From Neoceratodus forsteri (Eukaryota > Chordata > Ceratodontiformes > Ceratodontidae): a stretch of 64,000 bases of DNA. Made by a program: the position numbers and the translations under genes. Below are positions 36,082 through 47,770 of this stretch, piece by piece. Each line of letters opens with the position of its first letter. The stretch's first letter is position 1. The stretch lies in contig JADMNL010000023.1 of assembly GCA_016271365.2 (NCBI GenBank), positions 609,612,001-609,676,000 of the forward strand, given 5' to 3'. Below the pieces are notes generated by a model. The model saw only the letters and a program-made list of their open reading frames with translations. It had not been told where the DNA came from and searched no databases.

Positions 36082-36685
36082 GAACTGGTTGCAGAGCAAG
36101 AAAAAGAAGCCCAGAACTACAGATTTTTACTAATTGCCCTCATTCCCACCCTCCAACCTCCCATCCAAAGCCAGTTCTAGTTTTATCGGCACTGAATTTG
36201 ACTGATAACAGGAACTTCCTGTTTGGCAGTAGGAAGGAAGGATCACTGAGACACATTAGTTTCAGCAACCTTGAAGAAACCTAAAAATAAATAAATAAAT
36301 AAATAAATAACTCTTTATCCCCCAGCTACTGGAGGTCTGAATCAAGCACAGAGGAAGGAGACTCCTGAAGACTACAGGAAGTTCCTGTCCCAGAACAGGA
36401 TTGGTGAGAGTTATAAGGCACATAGGCAGTAGGAAAGTAAGTGTAAAATACACATAGAGGAAGGAGACAATAAGCATACAAAGCAACAGGAGAGGACACA
36501 AAATAAGTCAGATGCGAGTGGTGCAGTGCAATGGCTGTGGAGCAGCAGTGTTAATGAGACCTCTTCTTCTAATAAAGTATCTGTTTGCTTAATCCAAACA
36601 GGTACTACTCTTGCTGAGACAGAATTGATTAATTAGTAAAGAATCTGTAGTTCTGGACTTCTGTTTCTTGCTCTGCAACCAGTTC
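36082..36685. mobile_element. Inverted-repeat (MITE-like) element with 54-bp arms
   Basis: The arm starting GAACTGGTTGCAGAGCAAGA at 36082 runs to about 36135. It is nearly identical to the complement of 36630-36685 (GAACTGGTTGCAGAGCAAGA on the minus strand). Inner CAGGAACTTCCTG (about 36208) and CAGGAAGTTCCTG (about 36376) add a second inverted pair. The interior holds an (AATA)n tract at 36284-36310 and no protein. A target duplication was not resolved. Confidence 0.8.
36284..36310 (+). repeat. (AAAT)n microsatellite
   Basis: About seven tetranucleotide units. Confidence 0.95.
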
Positions 36686-36959
36686 TCTGCATTCCATACA
36701 TTTGCATAGAAGTTTTGCCCAGTGTTTTAAAGCCAGCTAAGATTTTGCATTACCTGCAATCTTCTATGGATAATATGAATTTCTAGTTCCATTTTATAAA
36801 AAAAAAAATGTTCTCGTAAATCTTTTGTGAGCTATCACTGAGCCACTATACTCTTCCCTTGGTAGTGAATGAATGCGCTAGCACTGTATAGCTTAGTTGC
36901 CAGGAAGTTCTTAGCAGCATCTGCACTTTAGAATTGCACCTTTTCCAATTTTTGCTCTA

Positions 36960-37330
36960 TTTATGTGTTCATTTGGAATTATTTGAATGAATGACATTCC
37001 ATTTTCACTTTGATAGTTATTAACTGACAATGTGCCTGGGAAATTAATGCACTAAAATAAGGAGTACTGGTGACCTTAAGCATAACTGTACCCTTCAAAC
37101 CCATGCCCATACTTTCAATAATTATTCCCTGGTGGCTAGTGATTCCTCCCCTTCCCAAACCCATGTCCTTATTTTTAAAAATTATTCCCTGGCAATGGGC
37201 CCCACACCCCATCCCTGCAATTAGTGCCCTCACCCTGACCTGAGTGGGTGACAGGCACAGCCCACCACTCTCCTCCACAGCTGGCTGTCCAACTGAGCTG
37301 TCATCAATGTATGAATGAATGTGCTTTCTA
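36960..37330. mobile_element. Partial copy of the inverted-minisatellite family
   Basis: Two units of the CCCTGGTGGCTAGTG type occur near 37125 and 37185. They are followed by the family's centre (GACCTGAGTGGGTGACAGGC, then GCTGTCCAACTGAGC). This corresponds to 42090-42300 in the complete hAT-like copy. The inverted right arm is absent, so only half an element remains. Confidence 0.6.
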
Positions 37331-37965
37331 CAACTTGAACTGATTGTTGTGCACATGGCAGCTGTGAAAAAACACCAGCTGTTTGAAGATTTCTGATCTG
37401 TTGTAACCTTGTTATACCACAGAAGGGTACAACCAAGTTCCATGACCTTTGAACTGTGGTACAATAAGGTTTCAGCTAGCATAACTATTTATGCAGAACA
37501 AACACTCACTATACACTATATACAGAATACTGGTTGGGCTACCATGCACAACAAGCTGTTCATCCACAGAGGGGTTCTGATTACATCAGACCTTGTGAGC
37601 AAAGTTTGAGAGGTCCAAAGTAATCAGAAGCCCAAGGTAGGCAGTACAGGCTGATGGGGGCTTATGGCTGCCCAACCAGTATTTTTTATAGTGCAGAGTT
37701 TTTGTTTAGTTCTTTTTTTAATTTTTTTAATGAAAGTGTTTTCATGGCACTCTGAATCAGCGAACATGCTGGAGGTTTCAGTTCAGAACTTGAACCGATT
37801 CCTATGCAAGTGGCAGCACTGTGAAAACACCAGCTGCCTCCAGGATTTCCATGAGCTGGAACCTCATTGTACCACAGAAGAGTACAGATGTGTTCCATCA
37901 CCTTTGAATTGTAGTACATGTTTCAGTTGGCATGGAATCCATGCAGAACAAACTCTCACATAATA
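37325..37965. repeat. Direct duplication of about 180 bp, period about 455
   Basis: The block at 37328-37507 (ACTTGAACTGATTGT, TACCACAGAAGGGTACA, TTGAACTGTGGTACA, ATGCAGAACAAAC) recurs at 37783-37965 (ACTTGAACCGATTCC, TACCACAGAAGAGTACA, TTGAATTGTAGTACA, ATGCAGAACAAAC). Each block contains a small hairpin around the TACCACAG motif. No protein is recognised. Confidence 0.75.
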
Positions 37966-39504
37966 ACACAGTGAATTACAGCTAATAATAATACTGTACA
38001 ATTGATTATAGAAAATCTGCTTTTCACAAATAAACACACATTTGAGAAAAACAAGAGAAAGACAAAGAAGCAGGTCTGTAAATGTGTAAACAAATTCCTT
38101 TATCTGGGGAAGTACATTTCAATCCCCACCTCCACCCTACCCCATTCCTTCATTCTATAAAATGTGGAGCAAAGGCTATCAGGGGAAGTGTTAATGCTAA
38201 TCCACACTGCTAAGAGCCGAAGAGTGCTGGACCCAGCATGGCAAGGAGATCAGTGTCTGGACTCCCTGCACTGTCCCACACACTGGCTGGAGAGACTCAC
38301 AGTCTGTTCCTGTTTTATCCCAAATTGCAGTAATTTGTAAACAGTCAGACATAGTCATTGTTTTCAATTCAGTGAGTAAACTACCTGATATATATGGAAC
38401 AAATGGTTTGTTTCAACACTACAGTGTTTATGTTAGATTTGTCTCTTACTTTTTTGTTTTAGAATTAAATAAAACATACATTGGAGCACTTCAATATTTC
38501 TTTCATGTGGATGTGTAAATGCAACATTTCTTAAGCCATTCTGAGTTTCAAGGACTTGTAACAGTGCTTTCTTGGCTTTGTTTATTATTGAAAGTATCAG
38601 TGACAATATTTGCGACTAACAATTATTTATTTTACTGGATTTTGAAGTATTCAGAAACTAAAAGTAAAATGAACATTCAGAATTTTTCATGGCATTAAAT
38701 TTTGTACAGGAAAACAACTGGAAAATCGTATGTCAGACTGCAAGGAAAAATGCAATCAGCATCATCAAACTGTGTTTCAGTGAAAAGAATGCAACCACAA
38801 ACTAGAAGAGATGATTTGTTTTTATTGGCTTAAAACAACATGTGTGTATGAACTAATTTGTTTATGTGCGTAATGTCAAGTGTAAAACTTCCAATGAAAA
38901 AGTTGAAGGCAAGCAGTCTTCCCCTTAAATGAGATCCTTGAAATGAAGCTTAACTCTGTGCAGTAGGCTCTGAATATCATGGTAGACACAACATGTTTAT
39001 GGGTATAGTGGTATTACTGCATACCCAGGCTATATTGTGGCACTGTCGTATGCTCTCCCAATGTTGCCAGCAAACACTGATTGGCATGAGATGTGGGGGC
39101 TCAGAGCTTTCAATAATATGATTTCAGTCTTGGACATATATCTCTCAACATTTTTTCACTGAAATGAGGGACAAAGGCACTCAAATGGGGACAATGTGGG
39201 TCTCTGACCATTATAAAGTGGGACACCAATTCAAGCATGGAGATACAAGCTCAAAACACTGTAAAAAACTGCCTTTACTTCTTCAAAGTTTATTGTTGAT
39301 TTAACGGGTTAGAATATTATGAATTTCTGCTTCAAAGTCTGGTTTACAGCTCATTATATGTGTGGGCAGCACCTTTTTATGTGGGAAGGATGAGGGACAG
39401 AGCAATTTTAAAGGGCAAAATAAGAGACGACCCTCATTACCAGGGGGACATTAGGTTGAGAAGTATAATTGAATGATCCATTGCACGGATGACAGCTACA
39501 CAAG

Positions 39505-39509
<5 letters not shown>
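37966..39509. other. No gene seen
   Basis: AT-rich sequence with no recognised feature. Confidence 0.4.

Positions 39510-39549
<40 letters not shown>
39510..39549 (+). repeat. (GT)n microsatellite
   Basis: About 20 GT units at the 5' edge of the LINE piece that follows. Confidence 0.97.
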
Positions 39550-39551
<2 letters not shown>

Positions 39552-39555
39552 CGCA

Positions 39556-40383
39556 ATGCCTAGAAACTTTGCTGTGACATCTTCGGTGCTCTCACTTATC
39601 AACTATGGGATTGTCATCTACGGCTCCACTGACCCGATCACCCTATACCATATTAAGGTCTCCCTAAATAAAAGACTGCAGTTTGTCACAGGATGTGACT
39701 GACGGATCCATACCTGTGAGCTCTACCATCACACCAACTGGCTTAACATCGATGGATAGCTCAGATACAAGACCTGTCTCTTGCCAGAAAGCTCTCACTC
39801 TGCTCTCCCCGGCACTTCGACATCTTGTGCAGCACTCCACCCAACCCCAGACAACTCGAAGCTCTCTGTCTGCCCCTCTTAGTACCCGTTCCAGGACTTC
39901 CATGGGCCCAACACTTCTTTCCACAGGGCCCCTCTGGTTTAATGAACTACTCCTTCTGCCTCTCGGAGCAGTGCCTAGGCCCATTTAAATCCCAATTCCA
40001 CTCAGAAATTCTCTCCCTCCTGCTGCGACTGCGACTAGTCCCTATCTGCAATCTGACATAAATCACCCACCACTCTCCCCACTTCACCTTTTGACCTGGG
40101 GTCTGCACCTGCCCACTTGACCCTGCAGACATTGTACCAGACTGTAGTTAATTGATCACTGTCTTTTTGTTATTTACTGCTCACTGTCTGACTCGGGCTG
40201 GATCTGCCACCCTTGAATTTTGTTACTTATCCTCTTTTCAAACATTCTAATATTGATCTGTTCTTGTCTTTCTTGTACCCTGTTATGTTGTTTTAATTTT
40301 GACTTGGAGCCTTTGCAAAGGAGTCCTTGACTCAAAGATTGTAATTCTGATGCTTTCAATAAACAAATAATTAAATAAATATG
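39556..40383 (+). mobile_element. LINE 3' end, third LINE type
   Basis: SSVLSLINYGIVIYGST near 39585 and LNKRLQFVTGCD near 39665 match the thumb region of Jockey-superfamily reverse transcriptases. A TNWLNIDG-like segment and GPLWFNELLLLPL near 39926 follow in shifted frames. The 3' UTR ends CCTTTGCAAAGGAGTCCTTG, then CAATAAACAAATAATTAAAT. The 3' end matches the minus-strand copy at 30064. No catalytic YADD region is present. Confidence 0.75.
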
Positions 40384-40389
40384 TGCAAA

Positions 40390-40690
40390 GTTTCATGATG
40401 TTTGTTTGTGTGGTTTCTGAGATCCGCATACATAATTTTCCTGTAGCTAATTTTTTCTATACTTAACATGAGTTTTGACTTTGCTCTCACATGCAGCCCA
40501 CATGGAATGGCATTTTTAACTCTTTCAGGGTAGAACCATTTTATGACAAGTTAGTGCCTTCAGAAGGTTTCATGAAAAAAATATTAAACCATTCCAGAGT
40601 TATAAGGATTTTAAATTTAGATTTTTGATGTTCTGATCATGCTCAGTAGGTTTTTGATAATGATCTGATGCAAGACAAAAGCATTACATG
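40390..40690 (+). repeat. Dispersed repeat F2, copy 1
   Basis: Contains TTTGACTTTGCTCTCACATG, then CCACATGGAATGGCATT and GCCTTCAGAAGGTTTCATGA, then CAGAGTTATAAGGATTT. The same order is found inverted at 47390-47770. The source element is unknown. Confidence 0.55.
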
Positions 40691-41759
40691 TCACAGACCA
40701 TTTTTGTTTTCTCACCACTTGCTTTTCACAGCACCAAAATAAATTAGTTTCATAATGATCGCATCTTGTTCACCTATGAAGCAAAACATGGAAAATACAT
40801 AAAATTCTGCAATTTTACAAAATAAGCACTTGAACCTGGCTAAGCGAGAACTGTTTAGCTAGATTCTAGTGTTTGCCTTTTAAAATAATTGCAAAAATAC
40901 CTTTCCATGCACCCAAAACCTCAGGGTGCCCAGCTCATCGAGAAGAGTTGTTGGCCCATGCTCTGTGCATAGAATGGTACTTCTTTCTTGAAAGTTGAAG
41001 TCACAGCTGGACTCATGCTGCCAGCTTCAGCTTCAACTGTAGATGCTCCATTTGCTCTGATTTTTTTTGGCAGACTAATGGAGGTCAGATTGAGCGCAGT
41101 GTTGGGTCAGGTGTCATTTCTAAGAACCAGTTTCATGTTTTACGCACAACAATCCTGAGTCCCTCCCAAACTTGCTTTCTATTAGAAATATTGTTTTATG
41201 TTAGGCAATCCTACTTATTCTTAAAAACTGTCTGCAGGATCAAAGACACTCTCCCCATTGAGCCTCTCTTATCACCCTCCCTATATTAATATTCTCCTTC
41301 TAGTTAGTTGTCAAATAAAAAGATAGAAATATCCCAGAATGTATTATTTTCTCTGAGTACAATGCTGTAATGCTGTAAATGTTTAGTTACTCTGAAGGAT
41401 GAAATGGTTAATGAAACTTTTTTTTTTGCTGTTAATTTATGATCAGGATGAGAGTTTTGCAGTACCAATAAATCAAATTAATTGCAATCAAAACTGAATA
41501 ACGGGACTACTAGTGCACTGGTGAAAAATAACCCCCAGAAAAACATAAAATTTTTTCAGAGTTTGCGAATGTCAAATATTTTAGAATGTCAGATTTATTG
41601 TCTACAGTTTTTATATTTTGTTATAGATATGGAAGACTGAGCTGCCAAAAAGGAAGACCTCATGTATTACTGTCCTTCAAGACAGGGAAATACCAAGTTA
41701 CTAGGATTGCTAAGATTATAAAGAGAATGGAATTTTTCTTAGTCTGGATCTGTCTGGTG
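40691..41759. other. No gene seen
   Basis: AT-rich sequence. An open segment after TTTTGTTATAG at 41625 has no usable donor site and no recognised protein. Confidence 0.4.
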
Positions 41760-42750
41760 TAGAGATGCAGCTAAGTTTTACTTTGCCCGCAAATTATATG
41801 CAAAGTTGACAAACATACCACCATGAATCAATTCATGAACTTGCCTCTTAGGTCATAATTTGCCATTTGTAACTTTGCCCTGCTTTGTGTTCTTTTAAGT
41901 GCAAATTGCACTTAAAAATCCCAAAGCAAGGGAGAAGTTTCAAATTTAAATTCCCCTAAATCCCTGGTGTCTAGTGCCCCATCCCCTGCCGATCCCTGGC
42001 CAAAATGTAAAACTATATATGTTAAATCCCTGGTGTCTAGTGGTTCCCTCCACCAATTGCCAGTAAAGCTAGCAAAATGTAAAATATATATGAAAAATTC
42101 ACAGAGGTCAGTGGTGCCCCCTGCAATCGCTGGCTCCATTGTAACAAACATTAAATCCTGGTGTCTAGTGGTCCCCCACCATGTCAAGGAGTGCTCTACC
42201 ACCCTTCCCCAACTCAGCCCTGAGCAGGTGACAAGCACAGATCTTCACTCTCCACCATTACTGGTCACCCGACTGATCCTAGAATGAATTAGTACATGCT
42301 TGTATAGGGGCCAGTGATTGGTGGGACGGTGGACCACTAGACACCAGGGATTTAAATGATATTTTTTTACATTGGGGCAGGCAATCAGTGGGAAGGGACT
42401 AGACACCAGGGATTTATCACATATATTTTTACATTTTGGCCAGCAATCAGCAGGGGACCAATAGACACCAGGGATTCATCCTATGCATATTTTACATTTG
42501 GGCCAGCAATGGGGGGACTAGATACCAGAGATTAAATATATATATTGTTTATATTGGGTGGCCAGTAATCAGCCTTGGGAGGCTAGAAGACTGCAGTTTG
42601 TGCCATGAAGTGTGGAATTCACACAAAATTGCACATTTCATGGCGATCCATGCTCTTGCAATTGACAAATTTCAGAAATTGCGCTCATGAATTCAGCACA
42701 ATTCACAAAATAATTTGTGGAGCAAATTATGCTGACTTTGCTCATCTCTA
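41760..42750. mobile_element. hAT-like non-autonomous element with inverted minisatellite arms
   Basis: The ends are hAT-type inverted repeats: TAGAGATGCAGCTAAG at the left, and the complement of TAGAGATGAGCAAAGT at the right. The 8 bases outside are GTCTGGTG (41752-41759) and GTCTAATG (42751-42758), a plausible 8-bp target duplication with two differences. The inside has left units CCCTGGTGTCTAGTG (41962, 42028 and further decayed ones) and inverted units CTAGACACCAGGGA (about 42336, 42399, 42460, 42518), period about 62 bp. The centre reads GAGCAGGTGACAAGCAC. The core is homologous to the foldback copies at 3.5 and 23.5 kb, but the ends are not. No transposase. Confidence 0.8.
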
Positions 42751-42758
42751 GTCTAATG

Positions 42759-43994
42759 TGTTTGAAGTGATGACACCAGTGGAAAAGGAAGACACAGTAG
42801 TAAATGTAGGGATCTATGGCAGTTGGTCGACAATTTTGTTGTTGACCATGTTACAGTGACTCCTTTATGTAGACTGCATTTACAGACGGCATAAAGGAGT
42901 CACTTCAGACTATGTTTCAACCCTCCATGAGGAGGACTCTGCCCTGTGCCCCTGCTACTAAACTTATCATCTCTGAGTTAGAGTTGCTTGAAAGGGGTGC
43001 AATATCCCCAGAAAGCAGTGCTGGGGTCCCACGGTGACTCTATGACGACCTGGCACTGTTGTCGCTGTAGTGTCAGTTACAGTAAAGTTGTCACCATAGC
43101 AATGGCATACCTCAGTGTATCACATGATTAGGGCTAGGCAATATGCAAACAATATGAAATAAGTTTTGCACACTGAGACTGCTATGGCAGTAACAAGAGA
43201 AGGAAAGTGATATCTGCCCCCAAAAATACACACATGTATGTATGAAATTGTTAGATGTGATTTTATTTCAGAGTCTGTGGCCAGAACAGATGGCTCAGGA
43301 TGAAAGACTATGAAGGCAGTATTAGGGTTGTTAAAGTACTGTAAGAAATATTCAGGGATCTATTACCTAAGAGCTCCTTCGTACAAATTAAGAGAAAATC
43401 TTGTACATGTATTATGTCTCATTGGGTGGTCATATTAAAAGACCACTTGTACAAGACAAACAATCATCATATTTTATAACTATAGCTGAAGCAGTCACAT
43501 TACAGATCTCTGAGAAGCTAAACAAAAGTTCTTAGTGTATAAGCTCAGAGCAACTGTTGGGAGCGTTTCCAATATCAAAATAATGCAGTGCAATCCATTG
43601 CACATTCACCCAAAATGGATCCAGCAGTATGTAAAACACAACCCACTGACAGGAGAGCAACGTGATATAATCGCCTTCATATTGTAAACAACAAAGCAGT
43701 GTTCCGAAGCCTGTCATAAGTGGGAAAGGCTGCTCAAGCTCTAATCACAAACTGTAGTGAGATAGAGACTCACTGAAGTAGAAGTGCTTATAAATGAACA
43801 TGAAAGCAGTATAAGTAACTGAATGAAAGTCACGTTCTTTTCATTCACTTAGGTAAACCATAATATTCATTATATTGGTAAATGCAGAGCCACAGGTTCT
43901 AGTCCTGGTGTAATCTCATCCTCAGTCAGTTACAATATGGACTCTAATCATGTTTAATTTATGTTATTTTTAACATAAATATCAGTCAATCATA
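42759..43994. other. No gene seen
   Basis: AT-rich to balanced sequence with no recognised repeat. ACTCCTTTATG and its complement CATAAAGGAGT near 42857-42905 form a small stem. Confidence 0.4.
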
Positions 43995-44660
43995 AAAACA
44001 TAGAAACATAGAAACATAGACTTTGATGGCAGATAAGGACCACTTGGCCCACCTAGTCTGCCCATTTCCCTATCTACAGGATAAGCTGTGGATCCTAGTT
44101 AACCAACAGCCTATTTCTCCCTACCCCCACAAAAATTGCCTTATGTCTGTCCCATGCATTCTTGAATTCTTTACAGTTTTTAGACCATACAACCTCCTTA
44201 GGAAGGCTATTCCATGTGTCCTCCACCCTCTCTGTGAAAACATACATCCTCATATTGCCCTGAACTGCCCCCATCTTCAAATTGTGTCCCCTTGTTCTTG
44301 CACATCTCTTTTCTGAAAGATGCTACCTTCTTGGACTTTGTTGATTCCACTAAGGTACTTAAAAGTTTCGATTATGCCCCCTTTCCTCAAGGGTATACAT
44401 ATTAAGCTCCTATAGTCTCTCCTTAAATGGCTTCTTTTTGCAGACCCTGTATCATTTTAATTGCCCTCCTCTGGACTGCCTCTATCCTGTCTATGTCCTT
44501 ATGGAGATGGGGTCTCCAGAACTGGATGCAGTACTCCGATGGGGTCTCACCAACTATTTGTACAGAGGGATAACAACTTCTTGTTTTCTGCTGGTGATGC
44601 CTCCCATACATCCCAGTATCCCCAGCCATCCCTACTGCCTTCTCAGTAAGTTAAAGTAGT
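43995..44660 (-). mobile_element. CR1-like LINE 3' end
   Basis: On the minus strand the C-terminal reverse transcriptase is clear: EYCIQFWRPHLHKDIDRI, then EAVQRRAIKMIQGLQ (about 44440-44540) and RVEDTWNSLPKEVVWSKN (about 44180-44235). The 3' end reads GGGCCAAGTGGTCCTTATCT, then CTATGTTTCTATGTTTCTAT. Same family as 34180-34795 and 61110-62410. The 5' end is truncated. Confidence 0.9.
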
Positions 44661-45229
44661 ACAATTGAAGTTACATTGCATCCACTAGCCTGCTATGATC
44701 AGGGATGTACATCTGTATCATAATGGATTTTCCACATCCACCTGTATCCTTGTCAGCAATGAAAGATGCAATGTGGATACCAAGGCACATGAACCAGCAA
44801 TTTGAACCACCACACCCATTTTCTATTACTATTCTATTAGACTACAGACCACAGCTCAATATCAGTCTCCTCTGATATTTCTCAATGTGTGACTGTATGT
44901 GGGATGGGTATTCATTAATATATGTATTTAACATATTTGACTGTGTGCCATTGGTATGGTCCAGTCCCAAGTTAGCAGGGATAAGGGAAGTATAACTGGC
45001 ACAAATTAATGACAACAGCAACAACTTAATGGGGCTGGAAGACTAGGACATTGCTACAGTGGGGTTTTCTTCTAAACAGTACATAGTAATTTCATAAGCA
45101 CACTTCACAACCAGTTTTTCAACTGGTGGGCTCAAGGGATCATTCAGTAGCCAGTGGGATGTGCAGTGGGCAGGACTTTTGCACAGTGGTAGAGCTGCCC
45201 AGGTACCCTGAGTGGAGGACTACTACTGC

Positions 45230-45273
<44 letters not shown>

Positions 45274-47389
45274 GGGACTTTCACTAAACTTTCCTATGGA
45301 ACATTGCATTTAACACCTTGGAGTACTGTATGGAGTACATCTGTGTAAAGAGGAACACTTGCAGGGGGACTTGTTTGCCTGATATTAGACTGTTTCTTGG
45401 CCTCACTTATGAGACAGCTCCTAATTCAGCACAGTCTGCAGTCCCAGAGACAGTAAACAGTACATCCAACAGCAACAGTCTTCCTCTACCACACACCTGG
45501 TCTAGAACAGGTGACAACTGGAATTTTCTCTAGCTCTGTTTATCCATATTGGTCTGCAAGGTTGTTATACTGCCACTGTTGTGTCACAAGTGGGCATTAC
45601 ACTGAGTGGCATGGAGCAGCTGTTGCATGTGATCATCTGTTCTGGATGGTCTGCCACATTTGCCACTGCTTTGGCTCCTCCCATCACCTACTTGAGGGGA
45701 ACAAATTAAGTTGTATGTGGAGTGCAGAAAAAGGTGGTGGCCAGTGGAACAGAGGACAAAAGGACTTCTGAAGAAAGTGTGTGGAGGGGGAGTGGAGGAA
45801 ACATACAAGTGTGTTACTTAGTATCATTTTATCCAGCAGCCACAGGGTTCATTTGGTCAGGGGTATATGTATTGTGGGATTGCTGTAGTTTTACAAAAGC
45901 ATGCATAATATGTAGTTGTACTATAACAAATTACTTGCAGAGTCTAAATTAAACTAAATTCCATCTTTTCAGCTATGTGCCATGCTGAATGTAACAAACA
46001 AATGTCAGTCTGTATTGCATTCAAAGGTTTTTTGATTGTTTTCAGTGTTTATACATTCTGCCAACCACATGTGGTGATCGACCATCACTGAACTTATAAG
46101 TAACATATATTGATTGATGGTGGTGCTGCTCATCCCCACCCCAGAAAAAGAGAAAACTCTAATTTTAGAAGGCTAATCTAAAGTAAAAAAAACTAAACTA
46201 TAAAATTTCAGTACTATATGCTGCAGAAAACATAGTCTGCAATGCTTAAAAAAATGTACATCATGGTGTGTAACCTGTACATGCCATACAAACTGGCATC
46301 TAAGCATAGCACTGCAATAATTAGTTTTATATGATAAGAAGCTCAAAACAATGAATAAACAGCGACAATAAAATAAACACATACAAAATTAGTACCAGAC
46401 AATCCTTCACATCCTCTTTCATGACAAGTAAATCATGAAAAGCAGTTCATAACATGCCCCACCCCCAACTCATCTAAGCACACACATGGAAGCACATAGA
46501 GAATAAGTAGATCAACCACTGGAGTTTTTCAAGAACAAAGTAAATTAATAGGTATAGTGCTAAGTTACATAATAAAAGAAATCAACTGTAGAGCAAAAAT
46601 AGAGTTTGTCCAGCAGTTAGTGAGAGAAAACTCATAGCACTATACTGTGCTGACAGACATTTGCATTTCAGTACAAAAATGAGTGATGCTTCAAGGATGA
46701 TAGTTCTTTCTGTAGAGAAAATATAATAATAAGTAAGGCTTTAACAGACTAGTAGATTTAATACGACTTTCTTAACATACTATGAAAATGCACTTTGGAG
46801 GAACTAAGCATCTGTGTACGACATACCTTGGCAGAGTACAGTAACTCCAGTCAGAATAGTCATCATCTACAGCATGCTTACCTCACACTGTGTCATATCT
46901 GGACATGGGCCTATTGAGCGAGCTCTACCCATTCTAGAACAAGTCAGGTGAACAGACTGAATCAGACATGAGTATGAAAGGGAGGCTACATAAATTAAAC
47001 TTCTATTTGAAGCACAAAAGTTATAGTATACAAACAACACATAACTCCAGCACTATACCTCACAGAATGCATGCAAAATACACTTAACTCTTTAATTAGA
47101 CAGACAAACAGATAGCTAGATAGATAGACAGATTAAAAGAGAGAAACTATCCGGCAATTGCTGACTCATTGATCCCATGGAAGATGGCAACACGACTATA
47201 CTGTAACTGCGGCTTCAAGTAGTTCACTAAAATCCCACTGTTCTCATGCTGAGAATGTGGATGAATGAACCTTTCACCATGCTTGTTACTACAATTTTCA
47301 GATTCCCAGAAATGTTATTTCTAGGGCAATTTTCTAAAACAAACACCAGACTCTAGTTAAACAGGTCACATTTACCTAGGTTCAGGTGA
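44661..47389. other. No gene seen; microsatellites only
   Basis: Holds a (TG)n tract (45232-45271), a short GATA-rich tract (47099-47136) and a small hairpin around 46075 (GTGGTGATCGACCATCAC). No exon or transposon was recognised. Confidence 0.4.
45232..45271 (+). repeat. (TG)n microsatellite
   Basis: About 20 uninterrupted TG units. Confidence 0.97.
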
Positions 47390-47770
47390 ATGTTTTTTTG
47401 AAAATACATCATTTGTATATATTTTCAATGTCTTTCAGTGAAAACAAGATGTGGTGGCCACCAGACTGTTTTTCTCATGACAACTAAATAATTACTCACA
47501 ACAAGTAAATCATGAAAAATAAGCACTCACTATTGGTGTTTTCTACCATTGAGCTAGGCGGTTATTGAACAAATGAACTTTAAATGCTTATAACTTTCAA
47601 GCTGTGTAATATTTTTCATGAAACCTTCAAAAGGCACTAAATAGGCTGCTATTACCCTAAAAGTTTTGTGACACAATTCCATGTCATCTAGGTCATGTGT
47701 GAGAGCAAACAACAACAAAAAGTTTAGTAAAGGAAAACAAAACCTTTAGAAGATGTAATCATGAACCTTT
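47390..47770 (-). repeat. Dispersed repeat F2, copy 2
   Basis: Inverted relative to 40390-40690. TATTTTTCATGAAACCTTC, AAAGGCACTAA, ACACAATTCCATGTCAT and GTGTGAGAGCAAAC correspond in order to the complement of copy 1. Confidence 0.55.

Noticed and set aside
41625..41703. Exon-like segment after TTTTGTTATAG, open for 25 codons
   Set aside because: No donor GT at a usable position and the stop follows at once. No protein recognised.
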